DNA from: Vulgatibacter incomptus_A
GTDB lineage: Bacteria > Myxococcota > Myxococcia > Myxococcales > Vulgatibacteraceae
Assembly: GCA_040391605.1 (NCBI GenBank)
Contig: JBEBXK010000004.1
Coordinates: forward strand, 62,001-126,000
Direction: 5' to 3'
DNA: 64,000 bases
Part shown: positions 35,572 to 44,406 of the stretch, piece after piece
Position numbering within the stretch: the stretch's first letter is position 1
Layout of the letters: every line of letters starts with the position of its first letter
Notes under the pieces: model-generated
Told to the model about the DNA's origin: nothing
The model's database searches: none
What the model saw: only the letters and a program-made list of their open reading frames with translations
Made by a program: the position numbers and the translations under genes

Positions 35572-35764
35572 GTTTCGCCTCCTTTCCACGCACCTGCGAT
35601 TCCAAGGTAAGGACTCGCGGAATTCTTGCCCCAAATCGGGGAGGCGCCCGGACGAGCGATCGCATGTCGATCCAGCGAGGTGCATGACTCAGCGCCCGCT
35701 ACGATGATCGCCCGAGTTCAGGGCGGAGGCGATCCTCTCACTCGAACGGGATCCTTCGAGCGTT

Positions 35765-35853
35765 CGCTCGCCTGCGGCTCGTAGATGCGTGAGCATCGGA
35801 GCGCAGCTCTGCGAAGGAGGCGAGTGCACAGTCGGTTTGTTGGAGGTCCCTCA
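35765..35853 (-). repeat. Stop-codon-linked intergenic element, copy 1
   Basis: Read on the minus strand it begins with the TGA stop of the adjacent gene: TGAGGGACCTCCA, and continues to CTGCGCTCCGATGCTCACGCA at about 35784-35804. That last part is nearly identical to copies at 43139-43160 and 50170-50190. The far end (GGCGAGCGAACGCT) differs from the other copies and recurs at about 37250, after the ArsC-like gene. Terminal inverted repeats are not clear here. Confidence 0.6.
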
Positions 35854-36957
35854 GGGCATCCGGGGGCCGACTTGAACGCTGCGGGCGAAGTTGGCCCCAT
35901 CGGGATCGGTGACCCGGATCTCGAGGGAGCAGTCGTTGCGGTTGGTCACGATCTCGTACTTGAAGTAGAGCTCGACCTCCTCGCCGGCGAGGCCCGGAGG
36001 GAAGGAGCCGGAGGCGGGCGCGCCGCCTTCGAGGAGCGGATCGGTGACGAAGTCGCCGCCGCAGTCGGTGGTCCACACGTAGGTCATGGCCGAGGGGGCG
36101 GTGGTGGGATCGGGATCGCTCGCGGTCACCCAGAGATAGATCGTCCCTGCCTCCGGGCTGACGACGGTGGTGCCGGTGAGCCACATATCGGGGGCTAAGT
36201 TGAAGGCCACCGAGAGGTTGGCCGTGCCCCAATCCTCGCCGACCATGACGGAGACTCCGACCTCGGCCTTGTTATCTTCCTCGTCGGTGATCACCAGAAC
36301 GAGCCTCATCTGGCCGGCGACATGGGGCGCGGTCCAGGTGAGCGTCGCGGTCTGGCCCGCGAAGGTCTCCGGCGCCGAGAAGGTGCCAAACTCGGTGGCG
36401 TCGGCAGGCCCCCGGCCGGAGAGGACGAGCGAGCCGATGCCGCCGCCGCCGTAGACGAGGATGGTGACCGTGCCACCTTGCTGGACCGCCGCCTGGCTGA
36501 GTTGCAGACCGTTGAACTGCGGCAGGTGGTGTCTCTCGGGGACGGTCACCTGATTCATGATGATCAGCACGGAGACGACGACGTCCTTCTCGATGGAGAC
36601 GGTCTGGGTGTGTGAGCGATAGATCTCCTCGCCGACGGCGTCTCGCCCAAACGCGGTCACCTCATAGTCGGCGACGAAGAGCAGATCGCGCACCATCGAC
36701 CAGGACGTCCCGTTCCCGTCCTGTAACAAGTTGAGCTCGATGATCTGGTCGGGCGTGCCGCCGACGGGCAGCAGACGAACCTGGATGTTCTCGACGTCTT
36801 CGACGGCGGGACCGGTCCCTAGCGCCGCCGAGCGGACCGTCACCTGGATCCCGCCGAAGTCCCCTTCGGATCCCTCGTTCGGATCGTCCGGCGTCCACAT
36901 ACAGCCACCCACGATCGAGGCGACCGCGACAAGAACGAAAAGCTTCAGGCTCCGCAT
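35851..36957 (-). CDS. Lipoprotein with Ig/PKD-like domains
   Basis: A 368-residue lipoprotein with signal MRSLKLFVLVAVASIVGGC (Cys19). The mature part is beta-rich. Residues about 150-260 (LQLSQAAVQQGGTVTILVYGGG, PETFAGQTATLTWTAPHVAGQMRLVLVITDEEDNKAEVGVSVMV) and 265-368 (LSVAFNLAP, YLWVTASDPDPTTAPSAMTYVWTTDCGGDF) are two Ig- or PKD-like folds. It likely sits on the outer membrane surface. The stop TGA is also the first codon of the intergenic element. GGGGAGT precedes ATG 36957. Confidence 0.65.
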   Translation of the reverse strand: MRSLKLFVLVAVASIVGGCMWTPDDPNEGSEGDFGGIQVTVRSAALGTGPAVEDVENIQVRLLPVGGTPDQIIELNLLQDGNGTSWSMVRDLLFVADYEVTAFGRDAVGEEIYRSHTQTVSIEKDVVVSVLIIMNQVTVPERHHLPQFNGLQLSQAAVQQGGTVTILVYGGGGIGSLVLSGRGPADATEFGTFSAPETFAGQTATLTWTAPHVAGQMRLVLVITDEEDNKAEVGVSVMVGEDWGTANLSVAFNLAPDMWLTGTTVVSPEAGTIYLWVTASDPDPTTAPSAMTYVWTTDCGGDFVTDPLLEGGAPASGSFPPGLAGEEVELYFKYEIVTNRNDCSLEIRVTDPDGANFARSVQVGPRMP

Positions 36958-37275
36958 GATTGACTCCCCGAGGATCGACGGATTCGATGGTTCGAACACC
37001 CTACGCTCGTGGGACCCGATGGCTCATAGAGTGGGAGGCTCACGCAGGAGGATCAGATGTGTGTATCCGGACGACACGTGGGAGGCAATCCCATACCGCG
37101 AGACGCGAGGCGGCGACGGGTTTCGGACTGTCGACTGGCGGATACCGGGGCTGTAGTGCGCCTGAGATCCTATGAGAGATGAGAGATCGCCCTCGAGCCC
37201 GTGGACGCGCTCCTCTCTCGCGGGCCGTGCGCTACGGCTCTTTCTAGCGTTCGCTCGCCTCCGGCGCGCAGAGGA
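36958..37275. other. Intergenic stretch, no supported gene
   Basis: About 318 bp. A short plus frame ending YPDDTWEAIPYRETRGG..DWRIPGL at 37156 reads like a protein fragment, but has no start. The right edge, next to the ArsC-like stop, carries the GGCGAGCGAACGCT motif shared with the element at 35765. Confidence 0.35.
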
Positions 37276-37623
37276 TCAGTCGAGGATCTCGAGCACCCTC
37301 TCCATCGGCCGGCAGAGCCTCGTGCCCTTCGGGCCCACCACGATCGGGCGCTCGATCAGGATCGGATGTTCGATCATGAAGTCGATGAGCTGGTCGTCGC
37401 TCCACTTGGGATCGGCGAGGCCCAGCTCATCGTAGAGATCCCCCTTCCGGCGGATCAGCTCCCGTGGGGCCATCTCCATCTCGTCGAGCAGGCGCACGAG
37501 CTCATCGCGGGTCGGCGGATCCTTCAGATATTCGATCACCTTCGGCTCCAAGCCGCGCTCCTGCAGGAGGGCCAGGGTCTTGCGTGAGGTGCCACAATTC
37601 GGGTTGTGATAGATCGTCGTCAT
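37276..37623 (-). CDS. arsC: ArsC-family arsenate reductase (glutaredoxin type)
   Basis: A 115-residue thioredoxin-fold protein. MTTIYHNPNCGTSRKTLALL holds the single catalytic Cys10 in the N-C-G-T-S-R motif of ArsC. PPTRDELVRLLDEM and HPILIERPIVVGPKGTRLCRP are the remaining family blocks; the Arg in ERP and the Arg in GTRLCRP fit the oxyanion pocket. It should reduce arsenate to arsenite with glutaredoxin and glutathione. No arsenite efflux gene is next to it, so it may instead be a YfgD- or Spx-like member. Divergent from the desaturase gene. Confidence 0.85.
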   Translation of the reverse strand: MTTIYHNPNCGTSRKTLALLQERGLEPKVIEYLKDPPTRDELVRLLDEMEMAPRELIRRKGDLYDELGLADPKWSDDQLIDFMIEHPILIERPIVVGPKGTRLCRPMERVLEILD

Positions 37624-37737
37624 CGGACGATTATTGCAGGATCGACGAGGATTGCACCTCTCTCCGCGGGCCGAGAACTTCTCGAAGGGCAGAGAAAGGG
37701 ATAGAGCATCGTTCACACCCTGGGGAGCTGTTGACGC

Positions 37738-38763
37738 ATGCATGAGACCAACCGGACGCGATGGGTCCTCGACGCGACGAAGGAGTTTGCGAAGGCCAGC
37801 GATCTGCGGGCGTCGTTTCAGGTCACGACCACTCTCGCCGCCCTCGTCGCCACCCTCTTCCTCGCCCGGGCGGTAGCGCTCCCGATCTCGCCGGTGCTTT
37901 TGCCGCTCCTCGCAGGGCTCGTGATCCGGATCTTCGTCCTGCAGCACGACTGCGGCCATAAGAGCCTCTTCGCCGGGGGGAGGGTCAACGATCTATGCGG
38001 GCTGCTCCTCTCCTTCGTCACGGGGGTGCCTTACGATGCGTGGCGCACCGAGCATAACTGGCATCACGCGAACCAGGGCAAGCTCAGCCATCGCGGGGTC
38101 GACATGATGAACAGCCCCCTCACGGTAGAGGAGGCCGCCGCGGATCCAGCCCGGGCGCGGCAGCGGCAGGAGAAGACCACGCTGCGCAATGTCCTGGTGG
38201 TCGGCGCGTGGTCGCTCCTGGTCGAGCGCAAGCATTGGCGGGCCTTCTTCCAGTTCCGTCCGTCATTCCGCTGGCCCGTCGGCGGGCGGGCGCGGATCAT
38301 TCGCGGGCTCCTGGCGACCCTCGCCGGCCACCTGCTCTGGAACCTCATCATCTTCCGGATCCTGGGACTGGCCGGCTGGGCGGCGGTCTTCGTCCCTTCG
38401 ATGTTCGCCGCCGCCGCCATCGGGAGCTATCTCTTCTGGATCCAGCACAACTTCGAGCATAGCTGGCATGCGGACGACGAGAGGTGGACCTTCGCCAGCG
38501 TGGGTCTCGAGGGATCGAGCTATCTACGCCTGGGCAGGACCTTGCGCTGGTTCACAGCGGACATCGGCCTCCACCACGTCCATCACCTCAACTCACGGAT
38601 CCCCAACTACCGGCTCGAGGCGGCGCGCATCGCCATCCCCGCCCTCGCCGCGATCCGACCGCTCTCCGCCGAGGATCGGCGCCGATCCTTCACCCACATC
38701 TTCTGGGACGCCAGGGCCCGACGCATGGTGCCACCCGCCGAGCGCCTCGCGAGCCCGCGATGA
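37738..38763 (+). CDS. Membrane fatty acid desaturase
   Basis: A 341-residue inner-membrane di-iron enzyme. The three His boxes are HDCGH (residues 70-74), HNWHH (106-110) and HHVHH (about 281-285), with a further H-x-x-x-H in WIQHNFEHSWH near 240. Four hydrophobic spans lie between them. It should introduce a double bond in acyl chains of lipids using O2. This version belongs to the FA_desaturase type with a long loop after the second box. The CdsA-like gene follows after 37 bp, suggesting joint expression for membrane lipid make-up. Confidence 0.92.
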   Translation: MHETNRTRWVLDATKEFAKASDLRASFQVTTTLAALVATLFLARAVALPISPVLLPLLAGLVIRIFVLQHDCGHKSLFAGGRVNDLCGLLLSFVTGVPYDAWRTEHNWHHANQGKLSHRGVDMMNSPLTVEEAAADPARARQRQEKTTLRNVLVVGAWSLLVERKHWRAFFQFRPSFRWPVGGRARIIRGLLATLAGHLLWNLIIFRILGLAGWAAVFVPSMFAAAAIGSYLFWIQHNFEHSWHADDERWTFASVGLEGSSYLRLGRTLRWFTADIGLHHVHHLNSRIPNYRLEAARIAIPALAAIRPLSAEDRRRSFTHIFWDARARRMVPPAERLASPR

Positions 38764-38800
38764 GCCCGCGCTCCGAGACCCCATACGACAGGAGGTCCCC

Positions 38801-39745
38801 TTGGAGCTCCTGCTGATCGCCGGCGTCGGCCTCGAGGGCGGGGTGCTGACGATCTACGTCGTGACCGCGACCCTCCTCGTCGCTGCCACGACGGTGCCGC
38901 GGCTCACGCTCCGTCAGCGGGGCGTCGATCTCTCGGACTACCACCACAGGATCCGATCCTGGTGGTGGGTGATCGGCAGCCTCATGGTGGCGATCGCCCT
39001 CGGCCCCGCCGGCATCCTCGCCCTCTTCTTCGGCGTGAGCGTCCTCGCGCTTCGGGAGTACCTGGCCCTCCTCCCCACCAGGCTCGGACCCCGGCTCGAG
39101 GGCTGTGCGTACGCGGCGATCGTCGTGCAATACCTCCTGATCGCCGTGGGGTTGCGGGGGCAGCTCCTGGCGGCGCTGCCGGTGGGCCTGACCTTCCTCG
39201 CCCCCTTCCTCGTCCTCGCCTTGGGCAAGGCGGAGGACTTCCTCACGCAGCTCGGCCAGCTCTATTGGGGTGTCATCCTCGCCGGATGGAGCGTGAGCCA
39301 CGTGGCCGCCCTCGCCGTGCTGCCGCCCGGCGGCGGGCTCGAAGCCGGAGGCAAGCAGCTCGTGAGCAGCCTGCTCTTCCTCGTGCTGGTGAACGACGCG
39401 ATGCAATACGTCTGGGGAAGGCTCGTCGGCCGTCACCCCATCGCGCCCAGGATCTCCCCCAGGAAGACCTGGGAAGGTTTCGTGGGTGGCGTCCTGACCA
39501 CGGCAGCGCTCTCCGGCCTCTTCGTGCCGCTCCTCCTCCCCCTCTCTGTCTCGACCTGCCTGCTGCTGGGCGGGCTGATCGGAGCCGGCGGCTTCCTCGG
39601 CGATCTGGTCGTCTCCGCGATCAAACGTCAGGTTGGAGTGAAGGACACGGGCACTCTTCTCCCGGGCATGGGCGGGATCTTCGATCGAGTCGATAGCCTG
39701 GTGCTGACGGCGCCGCTCTTCTTCCACGTACTCACCGTCATTTGA
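38801..39745 (+). CDS. cdsA: Phosphatidate cytidylyltransferase (CdsA-like)
   Basis: A 314-residue protein with eight or so spans. The C-terminal signature is present: ISPRKTWEGFVGGVL (near residue 220) and GDLVVSAIKRQVGVKDTGTLLPGMGGIFDRVDSL (about 265-300), with the conserved S-x2-KR-x2-x-x-KD-x3-x-x-P-G-H/M-G-G-x2-DR-x-D. It makes CDP-diacylglycerol from phosphatidate and CTP. GMGG replaces the common GHGG. The start is TTG 38801 with AGGAGG 5 bases upstream. Such CdsA-like proteins beside desaturases are often a second copy, distinct from the housekeeping one near the beta-barrel assembly genes. Confidence 0.9.
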   Translation: MELLLIAGVGLEGGVLTIYVVTATLLVAATTVPRLTLRQRGVDLSDYHHRIRSWWWVIGSLMVAIALGPAGILALFFGVSVLALREYLALLPTRLGPRLEGCAYAAIVVQYLLIAVGLRGQLLAALPVGLTFLAPFLVLALGKAEDFLTQLGQLYWGVILAGWSVSHVAALAVLPPGGGLEAGGKQLVSSLLFLVLVNDAMQYVWGRLVGRHPIAPRISPRKTWEGFVGGVLTTAALSGLFVPLLLPLSVSTCLLLGGLIGAGGFLGDLVVSAIKRQVGVKDTGTLLPGMGGIFDRVDSLVLTAPLFFHVLTVI

Positions 39746-39804
39746 CTAAGAGTTCGTGGGGAAACTCATAGACTCTGCGCTTCGGAGGCGAACCCCGCCC
39801 TCCT

Positions 39805-42800
39805 CTACCCGGCCAACGCGAAGCCATCGCGATCGGCGTCGGCGGTTACCCGGCGATCGTGCCGGTCGCGCAGATGGTGAACCCATGAGTAGAAGGTGGG
39901 GAGGGCCAGCAGCGTGAACGCTGTAGAGGTGAGCAGGCCGCCGATCATCACGATGGCCAGCGGCCTCTCGATCTCGGTGCCGTGGAAGCGGAGGACGAGG
40001 AGGGGCAGCAAACCGAGGATGGCGGTGGAGGCTGTGAGCAGCTTCGGTCGCACCCTGCCTATGCAGGCTTCGTGGAGCGCGGTGTCGAAGGGCTTGCCGG
40101 AGGCGACGAGGGCGCGCGTCTGGGTGACGAGGACCAGGCCGTTCTGGACGGCGATCCCGAAGAGGCCGATCAAGCCGACGAGGGAGGAGACGTTCCAGGT
40201 CTCGCCGGCGATCCATAGGGCGAGGATGCCTCCGACGAAGGCGTCGGGGAGGGTCGCCAGGATCACCAGCGTGTCGGAGACCGATCCCAACGCGAGGTAG
40301 AGGAGGAGGAAGACCAGGACCACGGCGATGCCGATGGCGTAGGCCAGCGAGCGGGACGCTCGGGCCTGGCTCTCCACCTTGCCGCCGACGTCGACGAAGT
40401 AGCCCGCCGGCATGGGCAGCTCACGATCGATGCGCTCCTTGAGCTCCCGTGCCGTCCCATGCAGATCCCGCCCCGATACACTTGCCTCCACCGCGATGCG
40501 CCGGCTCCCCGCCTCCCGGCGGATCGCCCCGGGCCCGAAGGTCTGCTCCACCGTCGCCACCTGTCCCAAGGGGATGCGATTCCCGTCGGGCCCGTCGATG
40601 AGGAGGGAGCGGATCGCGTTCGCGTCGCCGCGCCGATCGTCCTGCAAGCGCACCACCAGATCGAAGCGGCGCTGCCCCCGCCACACCTCGCCGACCGTCT
40701 CACCCACCAGGCCGATCCGCAGGGCGCGGATGGCGTCGGCGGGCGTGAGCCCCACCCTTGCGAGGGCCGGTCGGTCGACCTCGACGAGGATCTGCGGGAG
40801 CCCGGCGAGCTCCTCCACCCGCAGGTCCTCCACGCCGTCGACCCCCTCGGCGATCTCCCGAACCCCAGCGGCGAGCCGCTCCAGCTCGTCCAGCTCCGGG
40901 CCGAAGACGCGGACGGAGAGATCGGCGGGCGAGCCCCCTAGCCCCTCGTCGATCCGCATCCCCAGCGGCGTCGTGAATAGCGTGAGCACTCCTGGCACCG
41001 CCTCGAGCTCCTCCCGCATCGACGCCGTGAGCGCCTCCACCGATCGCGAACGATCGCGGCGCAGGACGACGAGGACGTCGGAGATCGTATGAGGCATCGG
41101 ATCCTCGGTCCGCTCGGAGCGCCCGGTCCGCCGGATCACCTCCTCGACCTCGGGGTAGGTGCGCAGGACGTCCTCGACCTGATGGTTGAGGCGATCGACC
41201 TGCTCGAGAGACGCCTCCGACGGGATGACGGTCTGCAGGAGCAACGCACCCTCGTCCAGGGCCGGCATGAAGTCCGCTCCCAGCCGAAGCCCGATGACCA
41301 CCGCGGGGATGGTGACGGCGAGGGCGAGCATCCGCACCAGGCCGGCGTGTCGCATCGCCGCGTCGAGGGCAGGCTCGTAGAGGCGCTTCACCCATCGGAT
41401 GATCCGAACGTCGTCCTCGCCCCCCGCGACCCGACGGGGCCGGAGAAAGAGCGCGGAGGCCACGGGCGTGAGGGTGAGGGCCAGGACCAGCGCCGCGATC
41501 ATCGACGCGATGACGGCGCCCGCGAGGGGCGCGTACATCCGGCCCTCGATGCCGCTCATGCCATAGAGAGGCAGGAAGACCGCGATCACGATGAAGGTCG
41601 CGAAGGCGATGGGCCGCCCCATCTCCACCGCCGCCTCCACCGTCTGCCGTCGGCGAGCCTGTGGCGTAGACGTGCCGTGGATGCGGTGGACGACGTTCTC
41701 GACGACGATGATGGAGGCGTCGACGAGCAGGCCCACGGCGATGGCGAGGCCACCGAGGGTCATCGAGTTCAGGCCGACCGCCCCCTGCTTCAGGAGCAGG
41801 CCGGCGATGGCGATGGAGAGGGGGATGGTCAAGGTGACCAGCCAGGCCGCCCTGGCGTTCCCGAGGAGGAGGAAGAGGACCAGGATCACGAGGATCGCGC
41901 CGATGAGGATGGCGCGGGTCACGCCACCGAGAGAGTCCCGGACGAGGTCGGATTGATCGTAGGCGACGCGCAGCTTCACCCCCTCCGGCATGCTCCGCTG
42001 CAGCTCGTCCAACGCCGCGCGGACGCCCTCGGCCACCTGCACGGTGTCGGCGCCGAATTGCTTCGCGACCCGGGCGCTCACGATCTCCCCTTCGAGTCCG
42101 TGGGCCATGCCCCGCCTCGGCGCCGGCCCCTCGCGCACGTCCGCCACATCCGAGAGCAAGACGGGGGTGGGTCCCCGCGTCGAGACCAGCACGGCGCCGA
42201 TCTCCGCCGGATGCTCCGCCCGACCCACGGCCCGCACGTTCCACTCGATGGAGCCCATGGTGAGGATCCCGCCGGAGGCGTTGAGGTTGGATCCCTCCAC
42301 CGCCTCCAAGACCTCGTCCAGGGTCACGCCCCTCGCGATCATCCGATCGGGATCGAGCTGGACCTGGAGCTGCCGCAGGAAGCCGCCGAGGATCTCCACC
42401 GAGGCGACGCCGGGGACCGCCAGGAGGCGGTTGTGGATCTCGAACTCCGCGAGGTCCCGCAGGGTGAGCAGGTCGACGCTCCCGGCCTCCGCCTCCAGGG
42501 TGAGCTCCATCACCTCGTTGAGCCTGCCGGTGAGGCTCGAGATCAGCGGCGGCTCCGACCCGGGCGGGAGCGTCGGCGCGACCTGCGACACCCGCTCGGT
42601 GACGAGCTGCCGGGAGCGGAAGTAGTCGGAGTCGGGATCGAACTCGACGGTGACCTGGGAGACACCGAGGTGGTTCACCGATCGGATCCGCCGCGTGTCC
42701 GGGAGGCCGGCGAGCGCGGTCTCCATGGGGATCGCGATGCTGCTCTCCAGCTCCTCGGCGCCCATCGCCGCGTTCTGGACGATGACGTTGAAGACCGGCG

Positions 42801-42930
42801 CAGAGAGATCGGGAAAGACGTCCTGGCGGAGGTCACCGAAAGCGCCGACCCCAAGGATCGCCGCCCCTGACACGAGCACCAACGCCACCAGTGGTTTGGC
42901 CGATGAGGCCCGGATGATTCGTTCAATCAT
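39805..42930 (-). CDS. Heavy-metal efflux RND pump (CzcA/CusA family)
   Basis: A 1041-residue inner-membrane pump. The HME-RND features are: IPMETALAGLPDTRRIRSVNHLGVSQVTVEF (porter domain), GLLVDASIIVVENVVHRI in TM4 near residue 400, GIEGRMYAPLAGA and PHTISDVLVVLRRDR in the second half, and LVGLIGLFGIAVQNGLVLV in TM10-11. Twelve spans and two large periplasmic loops are expected. In place of the usual TM4 D-G-A it has D-A-S, so the metal class is not certain; Cu/Ag, Zn/Co/Cd or an organic acid are all possible. It is the last gene of a minus-strand operon and is separated from its adaptor by a 240-bp inserted element. Confidence 0.92.
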   Translation of the reverse strand: MIERIIRASSAKPLVALVLVSGAAILGVGAFGDLRQDVFPDLSAPVFNVIVQNAAMGAEELESSIAIPMETALAGLPDTRRIRSVNHLGVSQVTVEFDPDSDYFRSRQLVTERVSQVAPTLPPGSEPPLISSLTGRLNEVMELTLEAEAGSVDLLTLRDLAEFEIHNRLLAVPGVASVEILGGFLRQLQVQLDPDRMIARGVTLDEVLEAVEGSNLNASGGILTMGSIEWNVRAVGRAEHPAEIGAVLVSTRGPTPVLLSDVADVREGPAPRRGMAHGLEGEIVSARVAKQFGADTVQVAEGVRAALDELQRSMPEGVKLRVAYDQSDLVRDSLGGVTRAILIGAILVILVLFLLLGNARAAWLVTLTIPLSIAIAGLLLKQGAVGLNSMTLGGLAIAVGLLVDASIIVVENVVHRIHGTSTPQARRRQTVEAAVEMGRPIAFATFIVIAVFLPLYGMSGIEGRMYAPLAGAVIASMIAALVLALTLTPVASALFLRPRRVAGGEDDVRIIRWVKRLYEPALDAAMRHAGLVRMLALAVTIPAVVIGLRLGADFMPALDEGALLLQTVIPSEASLEQVDRLNHQVEDVLRTYPEVEEVIRRTGRSERTEDPMPHTISDVLVVLRRDRSRSVEALTASMREELEAVPGVLTLFTTPLGMRIDEGLGGSPADLSVRVFGPELDELERLAAGVREIAEGVDGVEDLRVEELAGLPQILVEVDRPALARVGLTPADAIRALRIGLVGETVGEVWRGQRRFDLVVRLQDDRRGDANAIRSLLIDGPDGNRIPLGQVATVEQTFGPGAIRREAGSRRIAVEASVSGRDLHGTARELKERIDRELPMPAGYFVDVGGKVESQARASRSLAYAIGIAVVLVFLLLYLALGSVSDTLVILATLPDAFVGGILALWIAGETWNVSSLVGLIGLFGIAVQNGLVLVTQTRALVASGKPFDTALHEACIGRVRPKLLTASTAILGLLPLLVLRFHGTEIERPLAIVMIGGLLTSTAFTLLALPTFYSWVHHLRDRHDRRVTADADRDGFALAG

Positions 42931-42968
42931 GGTCTTTCCTAGCCCCTCCAAATTCCCCCACGAGATCC

Positions 42969-43208
42969 GACAGGGCCTCCAGACATCGTAGCGAGCGCCC
43001 CGGATGCGAGGGCGTCGAGCCGAAGGCTCGCAACGGCACGGGAGCCCTCTCGCGCGGAGGGCGAGCCGGAGGGATCGCTCCCGTTCCCCGGGGGCGATCC
43101 ATTCGCTGGCTCTGAGCACCGAAGCGGAGCGCACATCAGTGCGTGAGCATCGGAGCGCAGGCCCAACGACGCAGGCGGGGTGCGCAGTAGATTTCTGGAG
43201 GTCCTGTC
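42969..43208 (-). repeat. Stop-codon-linked element, copy 2, inside the efflux operon (240 bp, terminal inverted repeats)
   Basis: The ends are GACAGGGCCTCCAGA (42969-42983) and TCTGGAGGTCCTGTC (43194-43208), inverted repeats with one mismatch in 15. The minus-strand start TGACAGGACC supplies the TGA stop of the adaptor gene. The core TGCGTGAGCATCGGAGCGCA and GCAGGCGGGGTGCGC are shared with copy 3. Relative to copy 3 it has about 85 extra bases (43000-43090) that form a hairpin around CCCTCTCGCGCGGAGGG. Confidence 0.75.
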
Positions 43209-44406
43209 AGTGGTGGTGGTGATCGCCGCCTCCTTGGGCCTTGTCGGCCTCCGCCTTGAGGAGGAAGGCGCCGTCGACCACGACCGCCTCACCCGCAGTC
43301 AATCCGGCGAGCACCTCTACCTCTCCGCCGAGATCCCTGCCCCTGCCGACCCGTCGCCTCTCGAAGACCCCCGCCTCCCCGGTGGGCACGAAGACACACC
43401 ATCCGTCCGGATGGCGTTGGAGCGCCTCGATGGGCACCGAGACCACCTCGCCCGCGTCGTCGTCGAGGCCCAGCCGGGCCGTCGCCGACATCCCCGGGCG
43501 CAGGACGCCGCTCGGATTCTCGATCTCGATCCGGACGTCCACGGCCCGCGACACCGGATCGACCTGCCTGCCGATGAAGGTGACCTCGCCGCTCCAGCGC
43601 CTCCCGGGCAGCGCGGCGAACTCGACCTCAGCCACGGCGCCCTCGCGGATCCGAAGTGCGTCCCGCTCGAAGGCGTGGACCACCAGCCAGAGGCGCCCGA
43701 GATCGGCGACGACAAAGAGCGTGGCGCTCGGATCGACCCGCCGACCGAGGGCGACGTCTCGCTGGATCACCGTCCCCGCGACGGGAGAGGCCAGGGTGAA
43801 GCCGGCGCCGCCACCTCCTGACGCGCCCATGGAGGCGAGGGCCGACCGCGCCGCCCCCACCTCGGCCCGGGCCCTGGCGAGCTCCGCCTCCGCCTTCTCC
43901 AACTCCCGCGCCGGGACGATCCGATCCGCGGCGAGCGGCCGCCGCCTCTCCACCTCCTGCTCGGCCAAGGCGAGACGTGCGCCGGCCTTCTGATGCGCTG
44001 CTCGCGCGCTGCCGATCTCGGGACTCTCCAGCCCGGCGAGGGGCGCGCCTGCCTCCACCAGATCGCCGACCGAGGCGAGGAGCTGGGAGATCCTGGCCTG
44101 GATGGGAGCGCCGATCTCGGCGTACGCGGTCTCGTTCACCCGCAGCTCTCCCAGCGCCGTGACGGTGGCGCCCGCAGCCCGCGACTCCGCGAGGCGGGTC
44201 GTCACCCGAAGGTCGCGGAGCATCCGCTCGTCGAGCCGGACGCGATCGTCGACCGTGTCATGATCGTCGTGAGCGTCACCGTCGTCGTGAGGCTCGCCCT
44301 CCGCAGAGGTGTGGGGCGTGTGGTCCTCGTCTGCGGGGCGTGCCTTGCAGCCGCCGCCCACCAGGCCTAGCGCGACGAGCCCCAAGAAGAGAGAAAGGCG
44401 ACTCAT
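43207..44406 (-). CDS. RND efflux periplasmic adaptor lipoprotein, His-rich (CzcB/CusB-like)
   Basis: A 399-residue adaptor. Signal and lipobox: MSRLSLFLGLVALGLVGGGC. The mature N-terminus is rich in His and Asp (HTPHTSAEGEPHDDGDAHDDHD) and the C-terminus ends DHHHH, both able to bind metal. The barrel-sandwich hybrid halves are IGAPIQARISQLLASVGDLVEAGAPLAGLESPE and FTLASPVAGTVIQRDVALGRRVDP, with a helical hairpin of about 65 residues between, followed by a beta-barrel domain (LWLVVHAFERDALRIREG). It links pump and outer channel. Its ATG overlaps the channel gene stop by 4 bp. Its TGA is the first codon of the intergenic element. Confidence 0.92.
   Translation of the reverse strand: MSRLSLFLGLVALGLVGGGCKARPADEDHTPHTSAEGEPHDDGDAHDDHDTVDDRVRLDERMLRDLRVTTRLAESRAAGATVTALGELRVNETAYAEIGAPIQARISQLLASVGDLVEAGAPLAGLESPEIGSARAAHQKAGARLALAEQEVERRRPLAADRIVPARELEKAEAELARARAEVGAARSALASMGASGGGGAGFTLASPVAGTVIQRDVALGRRVDPSATLFVVADLGRLWLVVHAFERDALRIREGAVAEVEFAALPGRRWSGEVTFIGRQVDPVSRAVDVRIEIENPSGVLRPGMSATARLGLDDDAGEVVSVPIEALQRHPDGWCVFVPTGEAGVFERRRVGRGRDLGGEVEVLAGLTAGEAVVVDGAFLLKAEADKAQGGGDHHHH

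Noticed and set aside
41089..42870. 593-codon plus frame across the pump gene
   Set aside because: His/Asp/Arg-rich shadow of the RND pump on the opposite strand.
42969..43208. Full insertion sequence
   Set aside because: At 240 bp it is too short to encode a transposase and holds no open frame of that kind; treated as a miniature element.
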